A stretch of DNA of 64,000 nt from Chryseobacterium sp. H1D6B (GTDB lineage: Bacteria > Bacteroidota > Bacteroidia > Flavobacteriales > Weeksellaceae): the NCBI RefSeq assembly GCF_029892445.1, contig NZ_JARXVJ010000001.1:124001-188000 (forward strand), given 5' to 3'. The notes under the pieces were generated by a model, which was not told the DNA's origin, did no database searches, and saw only the letters and a program-made list of their open reading frames with translations. Of this stretch, positions 16,117-24,781 are shown in pieces; the stretch's first letter is position 1, and every line of letters begins with the position of its first letter. The position numbers and the translations under genes are program-made.

Positions 16117-16497
16117 ATGCAGCATCTGAGAATACATATAAAAGCCTACAAAACCATCGTTATGATGCTTGTAGTTGTGTTCTCCCTTTCTCCTTGCTCC
16201 TTGAAAAGAGAGCTGCTGGCTATTTTTGATATTCAATATATCAGTTCTTTAAATAAAGTAAAAACAACTTCTCCCCAAACTTATACTTGCGACAGTGTAA
16301 ATGAAAGTTCTTCAAACAGAATTTCCATTTCAAAAAACAGCTTAAAATCTAAGGAAAATAAATACTTTATTTCCTTTGATGCTCTTTCACACCCAAAAGA
16401 GAATACTATTTCTCAAAACAATTATTCCGGGTATTCTACCGGAAACAGTCCTCCGAAATATATTTTATTTAAACGGTTAAAATTAAACCTGATCTAA
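16117..16497 (+). CDS. small hypothetical protein with one N-terminal hydrophobic segment
   Basis: 126 residues. A basic N-terminus (MQHLRIHIKAYK) and a hydrophobic stretch ending VFSLSPCSLKREL (about 13-34) suggest a signal anchor or signal peptide. The rest is polar, Ser/Asn/Lys-rich, with a single later Cys in TYTCDSVN and a basic C-terminus. No domain recognised. It lies 50 bases after the DUF1304 gene and 51 bases before the doxDA-like gene on the same strand, so co-transcription with one of them is possible. The start could be a later Met (about residue 16). Confidence 0.55.
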   Translation: MQHLRIHIKAYKTIVMMLVVVFSLSPCSLKRELLAIFDIQYISSLNKVKTTSPQTYTCDSVNESSSNRISISKNSLKSKENKYFISFDALSHPKENTISQNNYSGYSTGNSPPKYILFKRLKLNLI

Positions 16498-16548
16498 CAT
16501 TCATCAAAATCAGATTTAATTTTAATCATTTAGTACAATATCAATTCA

Positions 16549-17565
16549 ATGAAAAACAATATGACCAATCAGCCTTTTAACAGGGCCGGTTTATTTACTT
16601 TATCTATCCGCCTTGTTATAGGCTGGACTTACTTTTCTGCATTTTGGCGCAGACTTATTTTGGAAAACAAACTTATTCCGGATGAAGCCGGATATATCGG
16701 AGAAAAATTCAATCATTTTCTGCCCAATGCTCTGGGAATAAAACCAATTATTGAATATTTAGTAACACATCCCGATGCTTTAGAAACTTCAATGATCACT
16801 TTTACAATTATTGAAGCTGTTGTAGGGCTTTTCATTATGCTGGGGCTTTTCACCCGGCTGATGAGTATTGGAATTTTCGGTCTTGCAATGGGAATCCTGC
16901 TGGGCTCCGGCTGGATAGGTACTACCTGTTTAGATGAGTGGCAGATCGGAGTGCTGGGAACTGCATGCGGATTTTCTTTATTTCTGGCAGGAAGCGGTTC
17001 TTATTCACTGGATCATTATTTTGTGAAGAAAAACCTGAATTTCACTCATAGAAAATGGTTCCGATGGATGGGATCAGGTTCGTTTCCTATCTCAAACCCC
17101 AAAATTTTTGTATTAATTGGTTCGGTATTTTTATTTGGACTTACTTTATATACCAATCAATATTTTCATGGGGGTGTCTGGGGAACACTCCATAACAAAT
17201 CTGTAAAGCCGAAAATTGAGATCTCCAATGCTGCGGTCAATAATTCTAAATTAACATTTGAAATTTACAGAACTGAAGGCGTTGATGTCTATGGTTCTTT
17301 CCTCATTGGAATTCATCTTTTAGATGAAAAAGGGATCGTTTTAAAAAGAATTGACGGTGATGATCTTTCAAAATTCCCGAAGAAAAACATTCATAATCAC
17401 TATGCGGCTAAAGTGAAACCCGGAAAGCACAGTTTAATCATACCTCTAGGCGCCAAGGCAGATCTCACAATAGATCTGAATGATATTCTGATTCAAAAAA
17501 ATGAGATCCTAAGGGTAAAACTTATCGACATCAGCGGTATAGAATGGACTGCAGTAATTGAATAA
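16549..17565 (+). CDS. DoxD-DoxA fusion, thiosulfate:quinone oxidoreductase-like membrane protein
   Basis: 338 residues. The first 200 match the TQO small subunit DoxD/DoxX-type membrane domain: four or more helices with RLVIGWTYFSAFWRR at the start and GTTCLDEWQIGVLGTACGF at about 123-141. After a further helix (about 185-202) comes a soluble, probably extracytoplasmic beta domain (about 215-338) resembling DoxA. In Acidianus the DoxD and DoxA subunits are separate proteins that pass electrons from thiosulfate to quinone; here they are joined. No sulfur-oxidation gene is nearby, so the substrate in this organism is uncertain. Confidence 0.8.
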   Translation: MKNNMTNQPFNRAGLFTLSIRLVIGWTYFSAFWRRLILENKLIPDEAGYIGEKFNHFLPNALGIKPIIEYLVTHPDALETSMITFTIIEAVVGLFIMLGLFTRLMSIGIFGLAMGILLGSGWIGTTCLDEWQIGVLGTACGFSLFLAGSGSYSLDHYFVKKNLNFTHRKWFRWMGSGSFPISNPKIFVLIGSVFLFGLTLYTNQYFHGGVWGTLHNKSVKPKIEISNAAVNNSKLTFEIYRTEGVDVYGSFLIGIHLLDEKGIVLKRIDGDDLSKFPKKNIHNHYAAKVKPGKHSLIIPLGAKADLTIDLNDILIQKNEILRVKLIDISGIEWTAVIE

Positions 17566-17612
17566 GCAAAAAGTGATTTTAAACATGAGAATCTTAACAT
17601 TGAACTCATTTT

Positions 17613-17620
17613 TATTTTTG
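17613..17620 (+). promoter_or_regulatory. -7 promoter element (TATTTTTG)
   Basis: TAnnTTTG match 38 bases before the ATG at 17659. Confidence 0.4.
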
Positions 17621-17658
17621 TAATTTTAATATAAGTTAAACATCGAAATAATAACGCT

Positions 17659-18168
17659 ATGAAAAATTCAGTTCTTTTATTCATACTCTTTGCTGTAATT
17701 AGTTTCAGCCCCCATCTAAACGCCCAAAAAATCACTGACGGCCAAACCATTGACGTTAACGGCATGGGCGTAACTTTTAATATCCTGAATAAAGAAAGCG
17801 TGCAGGTCAGCGGAAAACCATTTGACCGTTATAAGGTTTCGGCTTCAGTGAAAAACAATACTGATAAATCCTTCAACATCAGACTTTCTTCTTATCCTCA
17901 GATCGTTAATAATATTGGAATCGTTGAAGTAGACTGTATCAATGCAACAGGATCAAAACTGACTTCAAAAAAGATTCAATTGAAGATGAAAGCACAGATG
18001 ATCAATGTGACGTACTCAGCTTATAATAAATCCGGAAAATTTGTGAACAGTATCATTCCTGTAACGGGCAGTTATTATTTTGATGCTGGAGATACGATCA
18101 GTGATGATGCTATTTTTATTGTTCCTCAGGGTGAGAAACCGGATGTGAATGTGAGAAGTTTGAAATAA
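17659..18168 (+). CDS. exported protein of unknown function
   Basis: 169 residues with a clear signal peptide (MKNSVLLFILFAVISFSPHLNAQ). The mature part (about 24-169) is beta-rich by pattern (alternating hydrophobics: FNILNKESVQV, RYKVSASVKNN, MINVTYSAYN). It has one Cys (VDCINATG) and ends in VPQGEKPDVNVRSLK. It resembles a small immunoglobulin-like or FxLYD-type periplasmic domain, but no family is certain. It stands alone, followed by a tandem palindromic repeat array. Function not recognised. Confidence 0.7.
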   Translation: MKNSVLLFILFAVISFSPHLNAQKITDGQTIDVNGMGVTFNILNKESVQVSGKPFDRYKVSASVKNNTDKSFNIRLSSYPQIVNNIGIVEVDCINATGSKLTSKKIQLKMKAQMINVTYSAYNKSGKFVNSIIPVTGSYYFDAGDTISDDAIFIVPQGEKPDVNVRSLK

Positions 18169-18183
18169 TAAAATATTTTTGCT

Positions 18184-18520
18184 GTCGTCGAAATGACAAA
18201 CCGGATATGATTTTGAAATCCCATACTGTCATTCAGAACGGAGCATAGCGGAGTGAAGAATCTCCCAAAATGTAATGCTTAAATGAGATTCCTCCTACGT
18301 CGGAATGACAAACCGGATATGATGCTGAAATCCCATACTGTCATTCAGAACGGAGCATAGGGGAGTGAAGAAACTCCCAAAATGTAATGTTTAAATGAGA
18401 TTCCTCCTACGTCGGAATGACAGACTGGATATGATGCCGGAATATTGTCATTCAGAACGGAGCATAGCGGAGTGAAGAATCTCTAAAATCCAATGTATAA
18501 AATGAGATTGTAATGGCATC
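18184..18520. repeat. tandem array of palindromic repeats, about three copies
   Basis: Copies of the TGTCATTC...GAATGACA element lie at 18227-18310, 18339-18422 and, truncated on the right, 18446 to about 18520. A partial right end is at 18184-18199. Each complete copy is 84 bases, with inner inverted pairs AATCTC/GAGATT. Linkers between copies share CCGGATATGATG-like sequence, so duplication included flanking DNA (period 112, then 107 bases). It fills the 18169-18540 gap; no gene seen in it. Confidence 0.85.
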
Positions 18521-18546
18521 TGAAAATAAATAAAAAATTAAACAAA

Positions 18547-18573
18547 AAACCCTCCGGAAATTTCGGAGGGTTT
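18547..18573 (-). terminator. terminator of the efflux operon
   Basis: A 10-base perfect stem (AAACCCTCCG with CGGAGGGTTT). On the minus strand it is followed by a run of T residues, directly after the stop of the MFS gene. Confidence 0.85.
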
Positions 18574-18579
18574 ATATTT

Positions 18580-20157
18580 TTAGTGCATTGCTTCACTCAG
18601 GTCAATTTTCTCTTTGCTCTTTCGTTCTTTTATAAATAATATAAACGGAATACAAATTAAGAAAGCTATTCCTAAATAAAGGAAGACATCCATGTATGAC
18701 AATACTGTTGCCTGCTTCGTGACCGTTAAGTCAAGCATTTTATAGGCTGCATTCATAGCGGCATCGGGAGTCATCCCTTTTGATATAAAGCTTGCTTTTA
18801 ATCCAATCAGCCTCTGCTGGACATCAAAATCATTGGAATCTAAATGTGATATCAAATTGACCCTGTATTTCTGGCTGGCATTCGCAATAAAAGTGGTAAT
18901 TGCCGCGATCCCGAAAGATCCTCCCAGCTGTCTCATCATCCCCGTAAACGCAGCTCCCTGTCCAATTTCCTGACCTTTCAAGGTACTTAATGATAAGGAT
19001 GTGATCGGAATAAATAACAATCCTAATCCAGCTCCTCTTACCATCAGCATCCAGAAGAATGCTTCTTTACTGGTGTCCGGAGTCAAAATTTTATATCCCC
19101 AGAAGCTGTAAACGAAGAATGTAAACAATCCTAAAGATACCAAAATCTGCTGTTTTACTCCTTTCGAAAGCAGCTTACCAATAATAGGCATCATGAAAGC
19201 AGTCGTCAGAGCCGCCGGAATCATTAATGCTCCAGATTCTAAGGCTGTCCATCCCAAAATACTCTGAGTATATAAAGGAACAATAAATGTGGAACCATAT
19301 AAACCAAATCCTAATACAAAGGACATGACCGTTCCAATCCTTAAATTACTGTTTTTCAAAACCCTAAGTTCTACAATCGGATATTTGAAAGTAAGTTCTC
19401 TCCAGAGGAATAGTATAAATCCTAAAACTGCTGATACTGTAAATAGTACAATCCATCCACTCGCAAACCAGTCTTCTTCGTGTCCTCTTTCTAAGATATA
19501 CTGTAATGAACCTACTGTAATTGCCAATAAAGCAATTCCTAACCAGTCTACATCTGAAGCTTTCCGTTTTTCAGCATATTTCGGACTTTTTATAAACTGC
19601 AATGTCATTAAAGTCGCTGCAATTCCGATCGGAATGTTAATATAGAAAATATACGGCCAGCTAAAATTATCAACAATATATCCTCCTAACGGCGGACCTA
19701 GTGTTGGGCCAATAATTACCCCCAGACCATAAATAGCCTGAGCCATACTTCTTTTTTCAATCGGGTATGATTCTGTGATGATGGTCTGGGATGTCACCAA
19801 TAAGGCTCCGCCGCCAATCCCCTGACACAATCTGAAAAATACCAGTTCCCAAATATTATCTGCATTACCGCACAAAAATGAAAATACGGTAAAAATAATA
19901 ATAGAAGCAGCAAAGTAATTTCTTCGTCCGAACTGCTGGGAAAGCCAGCTTGTCATCGGTACAATGATTACGTTACCGATCGCATACGCCGTAATTACCC
20001 AGCCTACTTCGGAAAGTGTAGATCCCAGGTTACCTTTCATCTCGTTCAAGGCAACGTTCACAATCGTGGAATCCACAATTTCAAGCAAAGCACAAAGGAT
20101 CGCTGTAATCGTAATGATCACCCTCCGTGCTCCATATTCTACTAATGAATCTTGCAT
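18580..20157 (-). CDS. DHA2-family MFS multidrug transporter (EmrB type)
   Basis: 525 residues with about 14 membrane helices. Signatures: an N-terminal ALLEIVDSTIVNVAL (motif D1-like, about 22-36) characteristic of the DHA2/QacA-EmrB group, WLSQQFGRRNYF (motif A, about 73-84) and GLGVIIGPTLGPPLGG (motif C, about 143-158). It is the inner-membrane pump of a tripartite efflux system, with the adaptor at 20291 and the TolC-like channel at 21409. It is the last gene of the tetR-tolC-emrA-emrB type operon. A 133-base gap holding a palindromic insert separates it from the adaptor gene. Substrates unknown. Confidence 0.93.
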   Translation of the reverse strand: MQDSLVEYGARRVIITITAILCALLEIVDSTIVNVALNEMKGNLGSTLSEVGWVITAYAIGNVIIVPMTSWLSQQFGRRNYFAASIIIFTVFSFLCGNADNIWELVFFRLCQGIGGGALLVTSQTIITESYPIEKRSMAQAIYGLGVIIGPTLGPPLGGYIVDNFSWPYIFYINIPIGIAATLMTLQFIKSPKYAEKRKASDVDWLGIALLAITVGSLQYILERGHEEDWFASGWIVLFTVSAVLGFILFLWRELTFKYPIVELRVLKNSNLRIGTVMSFVLGFGLYGSTFIVPLYTQSILGWTALESGALMIPAALTTAFMMPIIGKLLSKGVKQQILVSLGLFTFFVYSFWGYKILTPDTSKEAFFWMLMVRGAGLGLLFIPITSLSLSTLKGQEIGQGAAFTGMMRQLGGSFGIAAITTFIANASQKYRVNLISHLDSNDFDVQQRLIGLKASFISKGMTPDAAMNAAYKMLDLTVTKQATVLSYMDVFLYLGIAFLICIPFILFIKERKSKEKIDLSEAMH

Positions 20158-20176
20158 AGTTTTTTAGGTTGTAAAA

Positions 20177-20273
20177 AAGTGAATTGTCAATGGTTAATCA
20201 ACTTCCTTGTCAATGTATCAACTTCATATTACCATCAGCATTGACCCGCCTCAGCAAGACTGACAATTCACTT
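20177..20273. repeat. 97-bp inverted-repeat element inside the efflux operon
   Basis: Perfect 13-base terminal inverted repeats (AAGTGAATTGTCA and TGACAATTCACTT) bound a 97-base segment. The inside contains a short direct repeat of GTCAATG...ATCAACTT and an inverted CATTGAC. It has no coding capacity and resembles a small non-autonomous mobile element or an intercistronic hairpin. Confidence 0.75.
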
Positions 20274-20290
20274 ATTTCACAATTTAATTA

Positions 20291-21394
20291 TTATTTAAGT
20301 GAAACTTCAGCTTTCACATTCATTCCTGTTCTCAGTTTTTTAGCAATATTCGGATCCAATTTTACAAAGTCTATTTTCACAGGAAGTCTCTGTACTACTT
20401 TCACGAAGTTACCACTCGCATTATCTGGAGGCAGAATAGAGAATGTAGAACCTGTAGCAGGAGAGAATGAACTTACCACTCCTTCAAATTTTGTATCTGG
20501 AAAAGCGTCAATTTTGATTTCCACTTTTTGTCCTTCTACCATTTTATCTACCTGAGTTTCTTTAAAGTTGGCAACCACCCATTTTTGGTCATTTTTAACC
20601 AAGCTGAACAATTGAGATCCTGCCTGTAAATATTGTCCCGCCTGGATGGAAACTTTCCCCACAAATCCGTCTTCTGGAGCAAGGACTACTGTATAAGAAA
20701 GATTCAATCTTGCATTTTCCACATCTACTTCTCTCTGTTTAGCTACTGAGTTTGCAACACTGATCTGCTGAGAACTTGCCGCTGTCTGAGAAGAAGCTAC
20801 GCTGGTCTGCTGAGCAGTTTGATTTCTCTGGTCAACTAAAACCTGTAATTGTCTGTCTGCAGATTGTTTTGCCGCTAAAGCCTGCTCATACTGCTGTTCT
20901 GTAATAGAATGATCCTTTACAAGAATAGAATATCTTTTTAGATCCTGATTGGTTTTCCAAACGTTCACTTTTGCAGCTTCGATCTGTGCATTTGCAGTGG
21001 TTACTGCCGCTTCTGAAGTATTGATATTTTTAGAAGTAGCTGTTGTACTTGCCTGCGCGTTTGAAATATTACTTTTTGCAGTGGCTAAAGATGCTTCAGC
21101 CTGTACCAAAGCCATTTTTTGATCTCTATTATCAAGGATAACCAAAGTATCTCCTTTCTTTACAGACTGATTATCTTTTACTTTTACCTGTGTTACATAC
21201 CCTGAAACTCTTGAAATCACAGGACTCATATTAGAAGCAATCTGAGCGTCGTCAGTTTCTTCATGAACCTGTCCATAAGAATATGTTCTGTATCCGTAAA
21301 TCCCTCCCACAACTACGACAACCGCTAAAATTATTGGGAAAACTAAACTTTTTTTCTTTTTAGGTTCAGTTGCTGGTGTATTATTATTTTCCAT
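20291..21394 (-). CDS. HlyD-family membrane fusion protein (EmrA type)
   Basis: 367 residues. A short cytosolic lysine-rich N-terminus (EPKKKKS) is followed by one membrane helix (about 17-36). A half-lipoyl motif follows at SRVSGYVTQVKVKDNQSVKKG (about 65-85), then a long Ala/Gln/Ser-rich coiled coil (about 100-220) that would bridge the periplasm, the second lipoyl half (VLAPEDGFVGKVSIQAG, about 235) and a C-terminal beta-barrel. It links the MFS pump to the outer-membrane channel. It is 14 bases downstream of the TolC-like gene, so the two are co-transcribed. Confidence 0.93.
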   Translation of the reverse strand: MENNNTPATEPKKKKSLVFPIILAVVVVVGGIYGYRTYSYGQVHEETDDAQIASNMSPVISRVSGYVTQVKVKDNQSVKKGDTLVILDNRDQKMALVQAEASLATAKSNISNAQASTTATSKNINTSEAAVTTANAQIEAAKVNVWKTNQDLKRYSILVKDHSITEQQYEQALAAKQSADRQLQVLVDQRNQTAQQTSVASSQTAASSQQISVANSVAKQREVDVENARLNLSYTVVLAPEDGFVGKVSIQAGQYLQAGSQLFSLVKNDQKWVVANFKETQVDKMVEGQKVEIKIDAFPDTKFEGVVSSFSPATGSTFSILPPDNASGNFVKVVQRLPVKIDFVKLDPNIAKKLRTGMNVKAEVSLK

Positions 21395-21408
21395 TGTTGG
21401 TCTTAATC

Positions 21409-22722
21409 TTATTTAAATGTTAAAGTTCCTGTAGTTTGTAATAGTTTTCTGTAAGCCAGGGCTGCATCTGCTTTTGCATTAATAATTCCTACATTGGCTG
21501 CAATCTGAGCGGCATCTGCATCCAAAAGTTCGGTCATTGTTGCTAACCCGTTTTCGTATTTGTTTTTTGTAATTCTGTAATTTTCGTTAGCCTGTTCAGC
21601 TGCTTTTTCATAAACTGCGATGCTCTTTTTAGAGTAGTCTGTATTTTGATATTCTCTGTTTACTTCCAGCTTAATATTATCATTCAATAATTCATCATTT
21701 GCTGCCAGCTGCTTTTCTCTCGCCTGAGACTGTCTCAGAGAAGAATTTTCTTTCCAGATATTCGATAAATTATAAGAAACTCCTACTCCAACGTTTACAG
21801 CATTATACACGGTAAGAAATTTCGGAATATCTGCCGCTATATACCCTCCGGTAAATGCTACTGAAGGAAGATTTTCAGCTTTAGCTGATTTCGATCCCAA
21901 TGCCGCTGCTTTTCTCTGCTGGGCTAAGGCTTGTAAGTCTTTACGGTTTTCCTTCGCTGCGTTTACATAATAATCAACAGGTTTCACCTCAGAACCTTCA
22001 TCAATATAATTTTGGTCAACTTCAATTTCTGTATTGTCAGGCAGTCCTAATAACAGGTCCATATTGATATTGGCGATATTATAATTATTTTTCGCTTCAA
22101 GAAGCTGCAGTTCAATATTAGAAGTCTGAAGATTGGCTTTTAAACGATCATTTCTTGCAATCACCCCGTTGTTTTCAAGTTTAAGGAAAGTCTCATCTCT
22201 TTTTTGAGAAGCGGTAAGGTTTTCTTCTAAAACTTTAATAGACTGATTGGCTTTAAATAGGTTATTATAAGCCTGTGCTACATTGTAAGCAATCGCAATT
22301 TTATCATTTTCCGTACTTAATTTTGATGCTTCCACCAAATATTTTGCAGACTGAATTCCATATTTGATTCTTCCTCCGCTGTAAATCGGCATACTAAGAT
22401 TAACAGAGCCGTACGCAACCTGGTGTACATCTGGACCTCCTGCAGACGAAACTCCAGAAAGTTTTAAATCAATCGTAGGCTTTAATGGAAGATACATATA
22501 GTTACCAGACACTTTCAATTCTGGCAGCTGTTTGTTTTTCGCTTCTAAAAGATCAGCCGTTGCCTCTTCTATCTTAGCGGCATCGATCTTAAGATTCTTG
22601 CTGTTCTGGATTCCCAACTGAACCGCTTCATCGAGGGTGAGTTGCTTTTTCTCCTGAGCATTTATGTTTGCAATTCCTATCAATAGAGAAAGTGCAATGA
22701 CTGAATTATTTATTCTCTTCAT
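21409..22722 (-). CDS. TolC-family outer-membrane efflux protein
   Basis: 437 residues. A signal peptide (MKRINNSVIALSLLIGIANINAQ) is followed by two TolC-type repeats with long helices (LTLDEAVQLGIQNSKNLKIDAAKIEEA near 28; ENRKDLQALAQQRKAAALGSKSAKAENLPSVAFTGGY near 255). The C-terminus has the family's YENGLATMTELLDADAAQ (about 390-407). It would form the trimeric outer-membrane exit duct. Its start overlaps the tetR-type gene by 17 bases, which ties its expression to the regulator. Confidence 0.93.
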   Translation of the reverse strand: MKRINNSVIALSLLIGIANINAQEKKQLTLDEAVQLGIQNSKNLKIDAAKIEEATADLLEAKNKQLPELKVSGNYMYLPLKPTIDLKLSGVSSAGGPDVHQVAYGSVNLSMPIYSGGRIKYGIQSAKYLVEASKLSTENDKIAIAYNVAQAYNNLFKANQSIKVLEENLTASQKRDETFLKLENNGVIARNDRLKANLQTSNIELQLLEAKNNYNIANINMDLLLGLPDNTEIEVDQNYIDEGSEVKPVDYYVNAAKENRKDLQALAQQRKAAALGSKSAKAENLPSVAFTGGYIAADIPKFLTVYNAVNVGVGVSYNLSNIWKENSSLRQSQAREKQLAANDELLNDNIKLEVNREYQNTDYSKKSIAVYEKAAEQANENYRITKNKYENGLATMTELLDADAAQIAANVGIINAKADAALAYRKLLQTTGTLTFK

Positions 22723-23332
22723 AACCTAAAAGGTCTTTTAATAAGTATTTTATATGTTTATTAAGTTCTGTATAGTATTTTTCGTCAAAAGTTTCATCAT
22801 CGTCCGTATCATTAAGGAATTCTTTATACATATCCTTACCGTTGGATGCATAAAATAGAGTCCCGCTCACTGTCGCATGAAGTAAATAAATAGGCGGATT
22901 TTTTGTGAAAATTCCTTTCTTCAAACCGCTTTCAAGGATCTGGGAATACATGGATATGAAGCTCATTTTAGTCTGCTTTAGAAACTCAACAATCTGTGGA
23001 TTTTCTGTATAAAGCTGCTCTCTCTGCATTATTCTGTAAAAACACTTATGGTTTTGTACCCTGTTTGCAAACTGATCTACAATCTTTTCTAATTTTTCCC
23101 ATTCGTTGATATCTGTTCTTTCAATAATATCTTTTGAAAAAAACTGTCCTTCATTCACTCTATATTCAACTAATTTCTCATACAGCTTTTCTTTAGAACC
23201 GAAATAATAAGAAATCATAGAAATATTTACATGTGCCGCTTTAGAAATCTCCCTAGTAGAAGTTCCTTCAAAGCCCTTTTCCGCAAAAAGCTTCTCAGCC
23301 GCATAAAGTATATTCTCTTCTTTTGAAATCAT
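22706..23332 (-). CDS. TetR-family transcriptional regulator
   Basis: 208 residues. The N-terminal helix-turn-helix is typical: LFAEKGFEGTSTREISKAAHVNISMISYYFGSKEKLYEKL (about 16-55, written in two parts: LFAEKGFEGTSTREISKAA and HVNISMISYYFGSKEKL). The C-terminal helical ligand domain is variable. It is the first gene of the efflux operon and overlaps the TolC-like gene. The promoter has canonical -33 and -7 boxes overlapped by an inverted repeat, which fits autorepression with release by an efflux substrate. Confidence 0.9.
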   Translation of the reverse strand: MISKEENILYAAEKLFAEKGFEGTSTREISKAAHVNISMISYYFGSKEKLYEKLVEYRVNEGQFFSKDIIERTDINEWEKLEKIVDQFANRVQNHKCFYRIMQREQLYTENPQIVEFLKQTKMSFISMYSQILESGLKKGIFTKNPPIYLLHATVSGTLFYASNGKDMYKEFLNDTDDDETFDEKYYTELNKHIKYLLKDLLGYEENK

Positions 23333-23354
23333 AACACTTCTATTTTTCAGAGCG

Positions 23355-23399
23355 CAAATTTACATAAGTTTTTCACAAAATCAAACGATTGATTGATTT
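23355..23399 (-). promoter_or_regulatory. promoter and candidate operator of the efflux operon
   Basis: On the minus strand TTTG (23382-23385), 19 bases, then TAAATTTG (23355-23362) is a textbook Bacteroidota promoter, 22 bases before the tetR-type ATG. The inverted repeat AAATCAA...TTGATTT (23378-23399) covers the -33 box and is the likely TetR operator. The remaining gap to 23623 is AT-rich and shows nothing else. Confidence 0.65.
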
Positions 23400-23623
23400 T
23401 TTAATTATTTTTTAATTTCCCCTCATTCAACTCATTGAAAATAAAAGAATTAAATTACTATAAAATTATATATTAAGCGGAAAAAATCTTATTAAATTTA
23501 CATTAAACTCTCCATAAAAAAGGAATTATCTCTTAAAAAGTCATAAAACAACCTCATTTACACTTAATAAAAAGAAATATTAGAAAATATTGGAAAAAGG
23601 TAAAAATTCATTTTTATAATGAA

Positions 23624-23649
23624 AAACTCCGGCAGATCTGCCGGAGTTT
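23624..23649 (-). terminator. terminator of holB
   Basis: A 26-base perfect palindrome (stem AAACTCCGGCA, centre GATC) ends one base before the holB stop region. On the minus strand a T-run follows. Confidence 0.85.
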
Positions 23650-23650
23650 C

Positions 23651-24769
23651 CTATGTTGTTTTATGAATATACCTTGAAAGTTTTATCCCCAGATCTGTCC
23701 AGATGATCTTAGGATTTCCGTTCCTCGTAAGATGCAGATCCGCAGTATTGATTTCTTCTAAAATACTTTCAATGTTTGCACCGCTGATAAATTTCGAAAA
23801 ACCAACCCAATTGAAGCCGTTAGCATCAATTTTTTTATAGACTAAACTTTCAGACTGATAGTTTTGAAGAAGGGCCAGTCTGAAGATTTCAGAACAGTAA
23901 TTCAAAAAGTTCTTTTGCTTTTCTCTGTTCCATCCTGCTATTTCTCTTGCCCAAACAATAATGTTTTTAAGAAATTCAGGTTTCTTTTTTACTTGGAAAG
24001 CATCTCTTACCCATTGGATAAATAGTTTTTCGAATTCTTCATTTTTGTTTCCGGAATTCAAAATTTTCACAGCATCATTAAGATTCCCTTGGGCTTGATG
24101 AACAATTTCTTTGGATTTATCTGCTGGCACAGAAAAACTCTTTTGAAGACAGTTTTCCAGTTCTTCATCGGTAATTCTTGGCACTTCAACAATCTGGGTT
24201 CGGGAAAGAATAGTGGGAAGAATATCATTTGTACTCTCCGCCGTAAGGAGAATAATTGTTTTTGCAGGCGGCTCTTCCAGAAACTTAAGAAATTTGTTTG
24301 AGGCAGAAACATTCATTTTATCGGCTCTCCAGACAATCAGGATCTTTGTCCCTCCTTCAAAACTTTTAAGGGAAAACTTCTGGTTCTGATCATCTACTTC
24401 ATCTGCAGAAATAAAAAGCTGTTTATTTTCCGAGTCTAAAAACGCAGTCCAGTCATCATAGCTTGCATAGGGCGAAGCTAAGATCATTTCTCTAAACTCT
24501 TCAAACTTATTCTTGCTTAACGAGTTTTTATTGTCTGTATACACCGGAAAACTGAGATGCAGGTCTAAATGATTTAAATGTTCAACCTTCGAAGCAGCAT
24601 GTTCATTTTCTCCTTTCAAAATTTCTTTTGCGTAGGCCAATGCCAAAGGCAGTGTTCCATATCCTTCTTTTCCTACAAAAAGCTGGGCGTGGCTCACTCT
24701 ATTTTCAGCAATACTGTCTCTAAGAAGTTTCTTTAAATTCTCTTGTCCGGCGATGTTCTCCCAATTCAT
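23651..24769 (-). CDS. holB: DNA polymerase III subunit delta'
   Basis: 372 residues of the clamp-loader AAA+ family. Features: AGQENLKKLLRDSI (about 7-20), SHAQLFVGKEGYGTLPLALAYA (a degenerate Walker A, as usual in the non-ATPase delta' subunit), KILIVWRADKMNVSASNKFLKFLEEPP (about 155-181; delta' motif with sensor) and LPTILSRTQIVEVP (sensor 1/SRC-like region). The C-terminal third is helical. It lacks the usual zinc cysteines, as in many Bacteroidota. It works in the cytosolic replisome. A TATATTTG box ends four bases before the ATG. Confidence 0.88.
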   Translation of the reverse strand: MNWENIAGQENLKKLLRDSIAENRVSHAQLFVGKEGYGTLPLALAYAKEILKGENEHAASKVEHLNHLDLHLSFPVYTDNKNSLSKNKFEEFREMILASPYASYDDWTAFLDSENKQLFISADEVDDQNQKFSLKSFEGGTKILIVWRADKMNVSASNKFLKFLEEPPAKTIILLTAESTNDILPTILSRTQIVEVPRITDEELENCLQKSFSVPADKSKEIVHQAQGNLNDAVKILNSGNKNEEFEKLFIQWVRDAFQVKKKPEFLKNIIVWAREIAGWNREKQKNFLNYCSEIFRLALLQNYQSESLVYKKIDANGFNWVGFSKFISGANIESILEEINTADLHLTRNGNPKIIWTDLGIKLSRYIHKTT

Positions 24770-24773
24770 GTTT

Positions 24774-24781
24774 CAAATATA
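24774..24781 (-). promoter_or_regulatory. -7 element TATATTTG, four bases before holB ATG
   Basis: Minus-strand TAnnTTTG match with a 4-base spacer to the start codon; predicts a leaderless or near-leaderless transcript. Confidence 0.5.

Noticed and set aside
18184-18520. tandem repeats considered as a CRISPR array
   Set aside because: The period is over 100 bases, the linkers are similar to one another rather than unique, and the units are palindromes.
19289-20167. plus-strand frames across the MFS gene
   Set aside because: They are shadows of a membrane protein gene on the other strand.
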